Source: an uncultured Roseibium sp.
GTDB lineage: Bacteria > Pseudomonadota > Alphaproteobacteria > Rhizobiales > Stappiaceae
Direction: 5' to 3'
Assembly: GCF_963675985.1 (NCBI RefSeq)
Contig: NZ_OY780958.1
Coordinates: 3,100,001-3,164,000 of the forward strand
Length of the DNA stretch: 64,000 nucleotides
A program made the translations under genes and the position numbers. Positions 1-9,328 of this stretch are shown piece after piece. Positions within the stretch are counted from its first letter, which is position 1. Each line of letters begins with the position of its first letter. The notes under the pieces are model-generated. The model did no database searches, was not told where the DNA came from, and saw nothing but the letters and a program-made list of their open reading frames with translations.

Positions 1-713
1 GTCGCCCAGCCGGCATAGATCGAGCCGACGATGGCCGCGAACAGGCCGAAGATCGGAAGAAGATCCGCAAGACTGGCGAAGCGGTCGCCCCACGAGCTGG
101 AGCGACGCGGTCCGCCGAGTTCCGGCTTTACAACGCACAGGATCGCGGTGACGGCCATGAACAGCCCGGCGAGAAACAGGCCCGGCACGAGCCCTGCCAG
201 GAACAACTGCGGGATAGAGCTCTCGGTCAGGAAGCCGTAGACGATCAGGTTGATCGACGGCGGGATCATGATGCCGAGCGTGCCGCCGGCGGCGATCGCG
301 CCGGAAAAGAGCTTTTCATTGTAACCGAGCGCGCGCGCCTGGGGCATGGCGACCGTCGCCACCGTCGCAGCGGTGGCGACCGACGAGCCGGAGGTGGCGG
401 AAAACATGGTCGAGGTGGCGATATTAGCGTGCACCAGCCCGCCCGGCATCCAGGACACCCATTTGTCGAGTGCCGCATAGGTCCGGTTCGCCACGCCGCT
501 GCGCACCAGGATTTCGCCGAGCAGCACGAAAAGGGGGATTGCGATCAGGGTGGCGCTGTTCGACGACGACCAGACGACCTGGCCGAGACCGCGCATCAGC
601 GGAAACGGGCTGAAGAAGAAGTCGATGCCAAAGGCCAGCAGGAACAGGACCACCCCGACCGGAATGGAAAGCGCCAGAAGCCCGAGAAGTCCGAAAGCGG
701 TAAACTGGATCAT
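1..713 (-). CDS. TRAP transporter large permease (DctM family), 3' part missing at window edge
   Basis: The frame is open from the ATG at 711-713 to the left edge, giving about 237 residues. It reads as a chain of hydrophobic helices with the DctM hallmarks: a small-residue-rich SGSSVATAATV stretch and a GGTLGIMIPPS loop. Such proteins form the Na+-coupled translocation pore of a TRAP importer in the inner membrane. The start overlaps the stop of the small permease by four bases (ATGA), so translation is coupled. The C-terminal roughly 190 residues of a normal 430-residue DctM lie outside the window. The family is certain; the substrate is unknown. Confidence 0.9.
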   Translation of the reverse strand, partial: MIQFTAFGLLGLLALSIPVGVVLFLLAFGIDFFFSPFPLMRGLGQVVWSSSNSATLIAIPLFVLLGEILVRSGVANRTYAALDKWVSWMPGGLVHANIATSTMFSATSGSSVATAATVATVAMPQARALGYNEKLFSGAIAAGGTLGIMIPPSINLIVYGFLTESSIPQLFLAGLVPGLFLAGLFMAVTAILCVVKPELGGPRRSSSWGDRFASLADLLPIFGLFAAIVGSIYAGWA

Positions 714-1249
714 GCCTCGCCCCTCGCCCCGGCGGCTTCATCGACCGCGTCAAAGTCCGCCTGCACAAGCTTCATGAGAACGAAGGCCATCAGCAGGCAG
801 GCCGTGACGGCGAACCAGAGCCAGCCCGCCCACCAAAGCATCTGCGGAATCCACAAGGGCGTTTCCAGTGGCGTGTTTGCCCTCGCACCGGTGGACAGCG
901 TCTTGGCCACGACGCTCCAGCCGCGCCAGGCAACGACCACGGCCGTTGCGGCCAGACAGAACATCGAAAGAGCATCGAACAGGGCCCGTCCGACGGGAAC
1001 GAGGCGCTGGCGGAGCAGGTCGATGCGCACATGCGCCCGCTCCGTCAGGGCGTAGCTGACACCCCAGCTTGTGGTGACCGCCATGACATAGCCGGAAATC
1101 TCATCGACACCGCCCAATGACCTTCCCAACTGACGGGAAACGATTTCAACGAGCGTGAAGACAACGCAGGCAAGCAGGGCGAGCCCGACGCCGATCGCCA
1201 CGCGGTCGTTGGTTTTCCTCAAAAGGGCAATGAGCGGTGTCATGAGCAA
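710..1249 (-). CDS. TRAP transporter small permease (DctQ family)
   Basis: A 179-residue protein with four predicted membrane helices (about residues 15-35, 48-68, 90-110 and 130-155) and the DctQ signature near residues 40-70 (SRQLGRSLGGVDE, then a TTSWGVSYAL helix). DctQ proteins pair with DctM in the membrane. It lies between the binding protein (6-base gap) and dctM (4-base overlap), the usual TRAP order P-Q-M. The C-terminus is short, charged and cytoplasmic. Confidence 0.9.
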   Translation of the reverse strand: MLMTPLIALLRKTNDRVAIGVGLALLACVVFTLVEIVSRQLGRSLGGVDEISGYVMAVTTSWGVSYALTERAHVRIDLLRQRLVPVGRALFDALSMFCLAATAVVVAWRGWSVVAKTLSTGARANTPLETPLWIPQMLWWAGWLWFAVTACLLMAFVLMKLVQADFDAVDEAAGARGEA

Positions 1250-1255
1250 GCGGCC

Positions 1256-2302
1256 TTACTTCACGTCGATTTCGACGCCGGTCACCTTGCCGACGCTGTC
1301 GGACCAGCGCTTTGCCCAATCGGAGCCGGCACGCTCGGCCCAGTCCGGAAGCACCTGGGTGATCAGCACATCCTTCGCCTTGGCCTCGTCGGCCGCGCTC
1401 GGGGTCACCAGCACCATGCTGTGTGCTTCACCATAGGGACATTCACCCTTTCCGGTCAGGCAGGCAATGTCGTTTTCAAGGGCGCCTTGCGCAGCGTCCC
1501 AGGCCGGTGCCTCGAACTTTTCCTTGATCGAGGTCTGAAGGATAGTCTTCTGCTCGTCGGAAAGGGAATTCCACTTGTCCATGTTGATGGCGGTGACGAC
1601 CGGATCCCAGCCGCCGAGCGGCAGGGTCATCAGGTGGCTGGAGACTTCCCACCAGCCGGCGTTGTAGCCCGAGCCAGCGCCGGTGACGGCACAGTCGACC
1701 ACACCGCGCTGCAGGGCGCCGGGAACCTCACCGAAGCTGACATTCACGCCTTCCGCGCCGAGCGCTTCCAGGAACTTGGCGGTCATGCGGCCGGAGGCGC
1801 GAACCTTCTTGCCCTTGAGGTCGTCCAGGGACTTGATGTCCGCATTGCAGAAGACGACCTGAGGCGGATAGGGCGCGATCGCCAGAACCTTGGAATTGAA
1901 GACGTCCTTGTAGATGTCGTCGACCATCGGCCGGGCGGCATCGACCGCCTTCTTCGCCGTGGCGGCGTCGGTCGCGATCAGCGGAACGTCGAGGCCTTCC
2001 AGGGGCGCGCTGTCGGCCACCGCGTAATCGGCCACGGTCATGCCGACATCGAACACGCCCTGGGAGAGCATGCGGAAGACGTCGCCGCCGGAGATGCCCA
2101 TCTGATCATGGGTGGTGAGCGTCGCGGTCAGGTCTCCTCCGGAGACTTCCGGCAGGGTCTTGGTCCAGAACGGCACTTCGTACTGCTTGTGCAGCGGCAG
2201 GCTGCTCCAGCTGCCGACGACGGACAGCTCTTCCGCGCTGACCGCGGAGCCGGCGCACAAGGCCGCCAGCGAAATAGTGGTAACGGCGAAACGTTTCATC
2301 AT
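1256..2302 (-). CDS. TRAP transporter substrate-binding protein (DctP family)
   Basis: About 348 residues. I chose the ATG at 2302 because GGAG lies six bases upstream; an in-frame ATG at 2314 is less well placed. A Sec signal peptide (MMKRFAVTT..., cleaved after AVSA) leads into a DctP fold. The motif KVRASGRMTAKF around residue 170 carries the Arg that in this family usually clamps the ligand carboxylate, so the ligand is probably an organic acid. The protein captures substrate in the periplasm for the DctQM pair encoded just downstream. The first gene of the same operon is a YcsI-like hydro-lyase, which hints at a hydroxy or amino acid ligand (inference). Confidence 0.88.
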   Translation of the reverse strand: MMKRFAVTTISLAALCAGSAVSAEELSVVGSWSSLPLHKQYEVPFWTKTLPEVSGGDLTATLTTHDQMGISGGDVFRMLSQGVFDVGMTVADYAVADSAPLEGLDVPLIATDAATAKKAVDAARPMVDDIYKDVFNSKVLAIAPYPPQVVFCNADIKSLDDLKGKKVRASGRMTAKFLEALGAEGVNVSFGEVPGALQRGVVDCAVTGAGSGYNAGWWEVSSHLMTLPLGGWDPVVTAINMDKWNSLSDEQKTILQTSIKEKFEAPAWDAAQGALENDIACLTGKGECPYGEAHSMVLVTPSAADEAKAKDVLITQVLPDWAERAGSDWAKRWSDSVGKVTGVEIDVK

Positions 2303-2324
2303 GTCATTCTCCATCCTCTGAGGG

Positions 2325-3164
2325 TCAGAAAGTCGGTTTGTTATTGTCGTTGTAAGGGTAGATCGGCGGCGTCAGCTCATTCACGTCGGTAATCAGCATG
2401 GCGCCGGGTGCATGGGCAATGGAAAGGTCCGGCCTGGCCTGCATGATGGCGACCTGTGGCGTCACCCCGCAGGCCCAGAAAACCGGCACTTCCCCTTGCC
2501 CGATATCCACGGACGTTCCCCAGTCGGGCTTTCCTAAATCTGCAATCCCGATTTCTTCAGGCGCCCCGATATGGATGGGGCTGCCGTGCGCAAGCGGATA
2601 ACGCGCGCAAATTGAGTAAACCTCTTCGATCCGGTCTTTCGAGACCGGGCGCATGGAGACGACCATACCACCGCCGAACGCCCCGCAGGGTTCCGTCTCG
2701 ATCGTGGTGCGGAACATGGGCACCGTCACGTTGCGCTCGATATGGCGCATGGGGATGCCCGCCTTGACCAGAGCGTTTTCGAAGGTGAACGAACAACCGA
2801 TGGCAAAGGCGACGAGATCGTCGCGCCAGTATTCGTTCAGATCGCGCACCTGATCGGCCAGAACGCCGTTTCGGTAGATGTTGTAAAGCGCCGCGTCGGT
2901 GCGGATATCGACCTTCTCGCCCAGACGCGGGATATGCGGATTACCGGGGTCCGACACGCCAGCCAGCGGGCACGGCTTCGGGTTTTTCCGGCAGAATTCG
3001 TGAAAGTCGTCGGCAAGCTCACCAGGCAGGATCGCCAGATTGCACTGAAGCTGGCCGCGCGCAAGGCCGGCCGTGTGTCCGGCATAGCGCCCCCGCCGGA
3101 TCGCCTCGCGAACCGTTGCCACATCCTGTCCGACCAGATCGGTAAATTCGACAAGTGCCGTCAT
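2325..3164 (-). CDS. YcsI/DUF1445 family putative hydro-lyase
   Basis: 279 residues, starting at the ATG at 3164, five bases after GAGG. It matches the DUF1445 (YcsI-like) family end to end: RRGRYAGHTAGLARG near the start, CPLAGVSDPG around residue 65, FAIGCSFTFENAL around 120 and VFWACGVTPQVA around 230. Members are annotated as putative hydro-lyases, and one related group is the mitochondrial D-glutamate cyclase. The gene is the first of the operon with the TRAP genes (22-base gap to dctP) and is divergent from a LysR regulator, so it probably acts on the imported compound. The actual reaction is not known. Confidence 0.85.
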   Translation of the reverse strand: MTALVEFTDLVGQDVATVREAIRRGRYAGHTAGLARGQLQCNLAILPGELADDFHEFCRKNPKPCPLAGVSDPGNPHIPRLGEKVDIRTDAALYNIYRNGVLADQVRDLNEYWRDDLVAFAIGCSFTFENALVKAGIPMRHIERNVTVPMFRTTIETEPCGAFGGGMVVSMRPVSKDRIEEVYSICARYPLAHGSPIHIGAPEEIGIADLGKPDWGTSVDIGQGEVPVFWACGVTPQVAIMQARPDLSIAHAPGAMLITDVNELTPPIYPYNDNNKPTF

Positions 3165-3277
3165 GCCCACCTCATTTCCATGTCGAAAATGCTGAGGTTG
3201 CCGGCTTATAAAGTCAAATCGCTATTTTCTGTCCAAAGTGATAGAAATACCTGATCACTTAAAAGGACCCAACCGCC
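3165..3277. promoter_or_regulatory. Divergent promoter region of hydro-lyase/TRAP operon and LysR gene
   Basis: A short AT-rich spacer between two divergent starts. An imperfect dyad CTAT-N15-ATAG (3222-3244) contains T-N11-A spacing, the general form of a LysR site, and is a candidate operator. No further proof is visible in the sequence. Confidence 0.4.
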
Positions 3278-4174
3278 ATGACGCTGGAGCAATTGAGAAC
3301 GTTTTTGTGGGTCGCGCGGCTTGGCGGCGTGCGCAAGGCTGCCGAACAGATGAACATCTCGCAGCCGGCCGTTTCGGCGCGCATCACCAGCCTGGAAAGC
3401 GACCTGGGCACAGCCCTGTTCAGCCGCGGCCCCACCGGGGTCACGCTGACCAAGCAGGGCGTTCTCCTGCGCAATCACGCGGAGCAGATCGCTGCCCTCG
3501 TCGAACGCATCAAGGCCGACGTCATGCCCGCCGACAGCGTCAGCAGCCTGCTTCGCCTGGGCGTAGCGGAAACCGTCGCCCAGACATGGCTGCCCGACTT
3601 CATTGCCCGGCTTCACCAGACCTATCCGAAACTGAAGATCGAGGTATCGGTCGACATCTCGTTCAATCTCCGGGAAATGCTGCTCGACCGCTCGCTGGAT
3701 CTCACGATCCTGATGGGGCCGGTGTCGGATTTCAGCGCCGACAACGTGGACCTGCCGCCCTTCGAGCTGAGCTGGTACCGGCCGCTGGATCTGGCGGATC
3801 CGGACCTGAGTATCACCCCGGTGATCACCTACAACCGGAACTCGCGGCCCCACCGGGAACTGACAAGAGAGCTGCAAGAGCGCTACGGCAGCACCGCGCA
3901 GATCTTCCCGACCAATTCCCTGTCCACCGGCTTTGAAATGGTCGCGTCGGGCATTGGCGTCGGCATTCTGCCGACCGTGCTCGGACGGCGGCTGGTCGCG
4001 GAGAAGCGGATCGCCACCTTCGACCCCGGTTGGCTGCCAACGCCGCTCCGCTTTACAGCCACATTCATCGGGGAGCCGCGAGACGAACTGACCGCGCAAG
4101 CGGCGAAGATCGCGCAACAGGTCGCCATGGAGCACGACAAGGGCCTCCAGGCTTCCAGCCTGGCGTCTGACTGA
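3278..4174 (+). CDS. LysR family transcriptional regulator
   Basis: 298 residues. The N-terminal winged helix-turn-helix is clear (TLEQLRTFLWVARLGGVRKAAEQMN, recognition helix around SQPAVSARITSLE at residues 28-41), followed by a periplasmic-binding-protein-like effector domain from about residue 90. AAAGGA precedes the ATG by about ten bases. The gene diverges from the hydro-lyase/TRAP operon, the usual position for a LysR activator of its neighbour. Its inducer is probably the TRAP substrate (inference). It converges with the patatin gene at a 13-base gap. Confidence 0.9.
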   Translation: MTLEQLRTFLWVARLGGVRKAAEQMNISQPAVSARITSLESDLGTALFSRGPTGVTLTKQGVLLRNHAEQIAALVERIKADVMPADSVSSLLRLGVAETVAQTWLPDFIARLHQTYPKLKIEVSVDISFNLREMLLDRSLDLTILMGPVSDFSADNVDLPPFELSWYRPLDLADPDLSITPVITYNRNSRPHRELTRELQERYGSTAQIFPTNSLSTGFEMVASGIGVGILPTVLGRRLVAEKRIATFDPGWLPTPLRFTATFIGEPRDELTAQAAKIAQQVAMEHDKGLQASSLASD

Positions 4175-4187
4175 AATCTCCGTCAGA

Positions 4188-5225
4188 TCACAAATATCTC
4201 TCCGCAATTCTGGCGGTGGAGCGCTTGCCCAGATCGCCTGAGCAGGTTTCCATCCAGACATCCGCCGCATGGCGGCCGGTTTCGTGGAGCTGCGTCAGCA
4301 GATGCCAGACGGGTGTCATCTTCGAACGCGGATCCACCTTGGACATGGCTTCCTCATCGTGGATTTCGTGAAGGCGCAGATCGCGAATGGCTCGAATGAG
4401 GCCGGTACCCAGGAATTGCCAGGCGCCCATATCCTCTTTCATCATCGACAGGCCGCGCAGTTCCTTCACTAGGCTCAGATTGAACATCATCTCACTGATC
4501 CGGCCGGGTATTTCGTTCATGGCCCGCGCGGTTTCCTTGCGGGTGATCGGATTGACCGTCACCAGCAGCAGATCGCTGCAGTCGCTTTCCTGAACGATCG
4601 GCAGGATGGGCGGATTGGCACTGTAGCCACCGTCCCAATAGTCTTCACCGTCTATGGTGACGGGCGGAAAATTCATCGGCAGGCAGGCTGAGGCCAGCAG
4701 CGCATCGACGCTCAGATCGGCATTGCGGAAAATGCGCGACGCTCCGGACCGGGCATTGGTCGCAGACACAAATATTTTCGGTGCCTCAAGCGACCGGATT
4801 GCGTCGAAATCGACATGTTCCTCAAGGACATCGCGCAGGATACCTTGAGCCATGCGGCCCAGGCGCGGCGACGGGGCCACGGAAATACCGCCGGCGCTGA
4901 CCATCGACCACAACATGTCCGCCGTTTGAAAGGCTGCCGGAAAGGCTTCCAGAAACGGCAGGATCGTGGTCTGCCGAGCGGACCGGTTGATCGCTTTCCA
5001 GAACGCCCGGAGACGGGCAGCGGCTTCCTCCGGTCCGCCGTTGACGAGGCCGGAGACCAGAACGGCCGCGTTTAACGCCCCTGCACTGGCACCGCTGACC
5101 CCTCCGACCGAGATTTCCGGCGCTTCGAGAAGCCTGTCCAGCACACCCCAGGTGAATGCGCCGTGCGTGCCCCCTCCCTGAAGGGCCAAGTCGAGGGTAT
5201 GGGGTTTCAAGGCCTTCCTGGACAT
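4188..5225 (-). CDS. Patatin-like phospholipase family protein
   Basis: 345 residues with all patatin elements: the oxyanion loop LQGGGTHGAF at residues 15-24, the nucleophile motif GASAG around residue 45 (catalytic Ser), and the DGG motif (DGGYSANPP, catalytic Asp) around residue 197. The Ser-Asp dyad hydrolyses acyl esters of lipids. There is no signal peptide and no membrane segment, so the protein is probably cytosolic or peripheral. It stands alone with no cotranscribed neighbour. The lipid substrate cannot be read from sequence. Confidence 0.88.
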   Translation of the reverse strand: MSRKALKPHTLDLALQGGGTHGAFTWGVLDRLLEAPEISVGGVSGASAGALNAAVLVSGLVNGGPEEAAARLRAFWKAINRSARQTTILPFLEAFPAAFQTADMLWSMVSAGGISVAPSPRLGRMAQGILRDVLEEHVDFDAIRSLEAPKIFVSATNARSGASRIFRNADLSVDALLASACLPMNFPPVTIDGEDYWDGGYSANPPILPIVQESDCSDLLLVTVNPITRKETARAMNEIPGRISEMMFNLSLVKELRGLSMMKEDMGAWQFLGTGLIRAIRDLRLHEIHDEEAMSKVDPRSKMTPVWHLLTQLHETGRHAADVWMETCSGDLGKRSTARIAERYL

Positions 5226-5556
5226 TTCGTCTGAATCCTGAAATGAGGCGCACAGCTATATTGCAGTGCAGCATAACATGCTTTCAGGTGGGGCCGGCAT
5301 AGTCATTTGGCAATAGCAATACGCGTTGCACCGTCTGTGAGGACAGGCTGCGCCGTGCCGACTTCATCGAACGGCAAGGCCCCTCCTCTACCCAGGGAGG
5401 CAAATCCAACAAGTCTCAACCGAACAAAGTCCGACTTTCCGGCTATTTTTGTCCAAAAGTTCAAAAAATTATCCGATACAACTTCTGCTTATATTGTGAG
5501 CGTGCAAAACATATGATCAACTCCTCGGGCCAAAAAACAGTTTCCAGGGGTTCCAA
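5226..5556. other. Intergenic region before the BMP-ABC operon
   Basis: 331 bases between the patatin gene (reading left) and the BMP binding protein (reading right). I see no gene. Bases 5440-5500 are AT-rich and include TATATT (5490-5495), a possible -10 element, but no -35 at proper spacing. It should hold the promoters of both neighbours. Confidence 0.4.
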
Positions 5557-6567
5557 ATGGCATATTCAAAATTTTTCAACTGGTCCCGGCGGGCGTTCCT
5601 GTCGGCGACTTTCGCGGCCGCAGCGGTCGCAGCACTTCCCTTTCAGCCCGCTTTGGCCAAGGACAAGCCGCTCAAGGTTGCCGCGATCTACACCGTTCCG
5701 GTGGAACAGCAGTGGGTCAGCCGCATTCACAAGGCCCTGACCGCCGCACAGGATCGCGGCGACGTCACCTATGTCTTTTCCGAAAACACGGCCAACACCG
5801 ACTATGAGCGCGTCATGCGCGAATATGCCGAACAGGGTATGGACCTGATCGTCGGCGAGGCGTTCGCCGTGGAACGCGCGGCACGCAAGGTTGCCGCGGA
5901 ATATCCGGACACGGCCTTCCTGATGGGCTCGTCCTTCGGCCCGGCGAAACCGAATTTCTCGGTCTTCGACAACTGGATCCACGAACCGTCCTACCTGACC
6001 GGCATGATCGCGGGCGCGACAACCAAGTCGAATGTCATCGGCATGGTCGGCGGCTACGCCATTCCGGAAGTGAACCGGCTGATGAACGCCTTCATGGAAG
6101 GCGCTCTGTCGACCAACCCGGACGTGAAGTTCCTCGTGACCTTCATCAACTCCTGGTACGATCCGCCCAAAGCCAAGGAAGCCGCCTTCGCCATGATCGA
6201 CAAGGGTGCCGACATCCTCTACGCGGAACGCTTCGGCGTGTCCGACGCGGCCAAGGAGAAGGGCATTCTGGCCATTGGCAACGTGATCGATACCGCCGGC
6301 GATTATCCGGGCACGATCCTCGCCTCTGCCCTGTGGCACATGGAACCGACCATCGACAAGGCCATTGAAGCAGTCGCGACCGACAGCTTCGAGCCTTCTG
6401 ACTACGGCCCCTACAGCTACATGTCCTATGGCGGCGGCAGCTTCGTCGCGGACGAAAAGCTCGCTCCGGCCGACGCTCTGAAGGCCGCGAAAGAGAAGGA
6501 AAAAGAAATCCTCGACGGCCTGTTCCGCGTCAACGTCAACGACAGCGAACCCAAGTCGACCATGTAA
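5557..6567 (+). CDS. BMP family ABC transporter substrate-binding protein (nucleoside-type)
   Basis: 336 residues. A twin-arginine signal (SRRAFLSATF, then a hydrophobic stretch ending in PALA) points to Tat export. The mature part is the BMP/PnrA fold: KVAAIYTVPVEQQWV, YAEQGMDLIVGEAFAVE around residue 95 and a GMVGGYAIPEV hinge. Family members bind purine nucleosides. It heads a cluster of ATPase, two permeases and a cytosine-deaminase-like amidohydrolase, which agrees with nucleoside or base uptake. A large hairpin separates it from the ATPase gene. Confidence 0.9.
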   Translation: MAYSKFFNWSRRAFLSATFAAAAVAALPFQPALAKDKPLKVAAIYTVPVEQQWVSRIHKALTAAQDRGDVTYVFSENTANTDYERVMREYAEQGMDLIVGEAFAVERAARKVAAEYPDTAFLMGSSFGPAKPNFSVFDNWIHEPSYLTGMIAGATTKSNVIGMVGGYAIPEVNRLMNAFMEGALSTNPDVKFLVTFINSWYDPPKAKEAAFAMIDKGADILYAERFGVSDAAKEKGILAIGNVIDTAGDYPGTILASALWHMEPTIDKAIEAVATDSFEPSDYGPYSYMSYGGGSFVADEKLAPADALKAAKEKEKEILDGLFRVNVNDSEPKSTM

Positions 6568-6576
6568 GACCGTCTT

Positions 6577-6627
6577 CCGGCTGCGGATTTGCTCCAGGTT
6601 CTGACCCTGGGCAGCCTCCGCAGCCGG
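6577..6627 (+). terminator. Nested intercistronic hairpin after the BMP binding-protein gene
   Basis: A perfect 10-base outer stem (6577-6586 with 6618-6627, CCGGCTGCGG) encloses an inner stem CCAGG/CCTGG (6594-6598 with 6606-6610). No U-tract follows, so it is more likely a 3'-end stabiliser or attenuator than a full terminator, lowering permease and ATPase output relative to the binding protein. Confidence 0.65.
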
Positions 6628-6701
6628 ATGCATCGTTTTGCCGTCATGCCGCCCGGCGTGAACCGGCCGTGCGCACCCATGCGCTTCGGGGAGAGGAATT
6701 C

Positions 6702-8249
6702 ATGGCCAGCACTGTGGACGGAGCGCCCGTCGTTTTGAAGCTCACGCGGATCACCAAGCGCTTCGGCGCACTGACCGCCAATGACGACGTCTCCCTGGAT
6801 CTGCGCCGCGGCGAGATCCTGGCACTGCTGGGCGAAAACGGCGCCGGCAAGACGACCCTGATGAATATCCTGTTCGGTCACTATGTCGCCGATGAAGGCA
6901 CTGTCGAAGTGGCTGGCCCGGACGACACCCTGCAGGAACTCGAACCCGGCTCGCCCCATGCGGCGCTGAATGCCGGGATCGGCATGGTCCACCAGCATTT
7001 CACCCTGGCGGAAAACCTCAGCGCACTCGAAAACATTCTGCTCGGCACCGAGCCGCTTTCCAGTTTCAGGTCAGCCCGCGGCAAGGCGCGCAATCGGTTG
7101 ACGGATTTGATGCAGCGTTCCGGCCTGACCGTCGATCTCAATGCCCGCATTTCCTCGCTTTCGGTCGGCGAGAAGCAACGGGTGGAAATCCTGAAGGCGC
7201 TCTACCGGGATGCGCGGGTCCTCGTCCTCGACGAGCCGACCGCGGTGCTGACGCCGCAGGAATCCGACACGCTCTTCGCCACCTTGAAGAAACTCGCCGC
7301 CGACGGTCTCGGCATCATCTTCATTTCCCACAAGCTCGACGAGGTGCTGGCCGCTTCCGACCGGATCGGAGTCCTGCGCGGCGGCCGCAAGGTGGCCGAC
7401 CAGCCGACCGCCGGCTGCGACAAACGTCAGCTTGCCGAACTGATGGTCGGCAAGAGCGTACCGGAAAGCACCCGCACGCCGCAGGCGCCGGGCGCCGGCC
7501 TCCTCGTTCTGTCACAGGTCACCACAGGCACCGGCCGCGACGCGCTGCATGCGGTCGACCTGGAGCTTCTGTCCGGTGAAATCCTCGGCATTGCCGGTGT
7601 CTCCGGCAACGGTCAGGGCACGCTCGCAAAGGTGATCTCCGGACTGGAAGCTCCCGTCTCGGGAACCGTCAGCCTCAACGGCAAGCCCATGACCCGAACG
7701 ACGGCACGCGGCATGATCGATGCCGGCATCGCCCGGATACCGGAAGACCGGCACAGGGACGGCATCGTCGGGCCCATGTCGGTCGCCGAAAACCTGGCGA
7801 TCGAGACGATCCGCAAGTCTGATTACCAGCGCTTCGGCTTCCTGCGCTTCGATGCCATTGCCGCCCGCGCCAGGGACGCGATCGCGGCCTATGACATCCG
7901 TTGCCAGGGCGGCAACGCTCCGGCGCGGCTTCTGTCCGGCGGCAATATCCAGAAGATCGTGCTTGCCCGAACGCTCGAGGCCGACCCGATCGTGGTGCTT
8001 GCCGCCCAGCCGTCGCGCGGGCTCGATGTGGGCGCTACGGCGGACGTTCACCGCCGTCTGCTCGAGGCCCGCGGACGGGGAGCCGGCGTCATCCTGATCT
8101 CCGAAGACCTGGACGAACTCATGCGCCTGTCGGACCGGATCGCCGTCATCCACCGCGGACATCTGTCTTCCGCCGAGAAAACCGAAAACCTCGACCGGGG
8201 CACGCTCGGCCTGCGCATGGCCGGACACAGCGAGGAGCAGGCCGCATGA
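6702..8249 (+). CDS. Nucleoside-type ABC transporter ATP-binding protein (two fused ATPase domains)
   Basis: 515 residues from the ATG at 6702, which follows GGGGAGAGG; the in-frame GTG at 6669 lacks this. There are two tandem ABC domains, as in sugar/nucleoside ATPases. The first has Walker A GENGAGKTT, signature LSVGEKQRVEI and Walker B VLVLDEPTA. The second is degenerate, with GVSGNGQGT as Walker A and LSGGNIQKIVLA as signature. This matches the YufO/NupO type. It energises the two permeases encoded next and overlaps the first by four bases. Confidence 0.92.
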   Translation: MASTVDGAPVVLKLTRITKRFGALTANDDVSLDLRRGEILALLGENGAGKTTLMNILFGHYVADEGTVEVAGPDDTLQELEPGSPHAALNAGIGMVHQHFTLAENLSALENILLGTEPLSSFRSARGKARNRLTDLMQRSGLTVDLNARISSLSVGEKQRVEILKALYRDARVLVLDEPTAVLTPQESDTLFATLKKLAADGLGIIFISHKLDEVLAASDRIGVLRGGRKVADQPTAGCDKRQLAELMVGKSVPESTRTPQAPGAGLLVLSQVTTGTGRDALHAVDLELLSGEILGIAGVSGNGQGTLAKVISGLEAPVSGTVSLNGKPMTRTTARGMIDAGIARIPEDRHRDGIVGPMSVAENLAIETIRKSDYQRFGFLRFDAIAARARDAIAAYDIRCQGGNAPARLLSGGNIQKIVLARTLEADPIVVLAAQPSRGLDVGATADVHRRLLEARGRGAGVILISEDLDELMRLSDRIAVIHRGHLSSAEKTENLDRGTLGLRMAGHSEEQAA

Positions 8250-9328
8250 TCCGTTTCGAACCGCGCGAGCCGGCTTCCCTCTCCCGCCTGATCCTCGTTC
8301 CCGTGGCTGCCGCCGTCATTGCCCTTGCGCTCGCAGCCATCCCGATGGGCTTTGCCGGCCTCAACATCTTCAAGGCCTACGGGCTGATGGCGACGGGCGC
8401 CTTCGGCTCCCTGTTCGCCTTCACCGAGATGCTGACCCGGGCAACGCCGCTGATCCTGACGGGCCTTGCCGCCGCCCTCGCCTTTCGGGCAAAGCTCTGG
8501 AACATCGGCGCGGAAGGCCAGCTTTATGCCGGCGCCCTTGCCGCCGTCGCCGTCGGCACCGGCGTGATCGACGCGCCGTCTTTCGCGCTGATCCCGCTGG
8601 TGGTCTTCTGCGGCGCACTTGCCGGCGGGCTTGTCATGCTCGGGCCGACCTTGCTCAAGACCCGGCTGGGTGTGGATGAAGTAGTCACGACCCTGCTGCT
8701 CAACTTCGTCATCCTGCTGTTCGTGCAGATGATGCTCGAGGGGCCCATGAAGGACCCGATGGGCATGGGCTGGCCCCAATCCGAACCGATCCTGGACGCG
8801 GCCGCCCTGCCGAAGCTGATGGCGCGCATGCGCATTCATGCCGGCCTGATCGTCGCGCTGGTCGCGGCCCTTGGCGTCTACCTGCTCCTGAAACGCACCG
8901 TCTGGGGCTTTGAAATCCGCGCCGTCGGCGAGAACGCCAACGCCGCCCGTCATGCCGGTATTCCGGTGACGGCAACCTTCATCCGGGTCGGGTTGATCTC
9001 CGGGGCTCTGGCCGGGCTTGCCGGCGTCGGCGAGGTCGCGGGCCTGAAGGGTTATCTGACCGCAGACCTGTCGCCCGGCTTCGGTTATTCCGGCATCGTG
9101 GTGGCCATGCTGGCCGGGCTCAACCCGATCGGCGTGGTCGTTGCGGCCCTCTTCATCGCCAGCATTTTCGTCGGCGCGGATTCCATGTCGCGCGCCACCG
9201 GCGTCTCCAACTACCTGGCGGACCTGATTGTCGCCATGGCGCTGATCTCGGTGCTGATCTCCGGCCTGTTCCTAAGGTTCCGGATCCGCTTCGTCGGCCA
9301 GAGACATGCGGAAGGAGCCGCGAAATGA
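8246..9328 (+). CDS. ABC transporter permease, nucleoside type (BPD_transp_2), subunit 1
   Basis: 360 residues; the ATG overlaps the ATPase stop (ATGA). It has about ten hydrophobic helices, and the BPD_transp_2 segment GLAAALAFRAKLWNIGAEGQLYAGA is split across residues 75-100, with the conserved NIGAEGQ motif. A further signature, RAVGENANAARHAGI, lies around residue 227. It is the YufP/NupP-type subunit that pairs with the next gene product. A longer open frame extending upstream inside the ATPase gene is not used. Confidence 0.9.
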   Translation: MIRFEPREPASLSRLILVPVAAAVIALALAAIPMGFAGLNIFKAYGLMATGAFGSLFAFTEMLTRATPLILTGLAAALAFRAKLWNIGAEGQLYAGALAAVAVGTGVIDAPSFALIPLVVFCGALAGGLVMLGPTLLKTRLGVDEVVTTLLLNFVILLFVQMMLEGPMKDPMGMGWPQSEPILDAAALPKLMARMRIHAGLIVALVAALGVYLLLKRTVWGFEIRAVGENANAARHAGIPVTATFIRVGLISGALAGLAGVGEVAGLKGYLTADLSPGFGYSGIVVAMLAGLNPIGVVVAALFIASIFVGADSMSRATGVSNYLADLIVAMALISVLISGLFLRFRIRFVGQRHAEGAAK

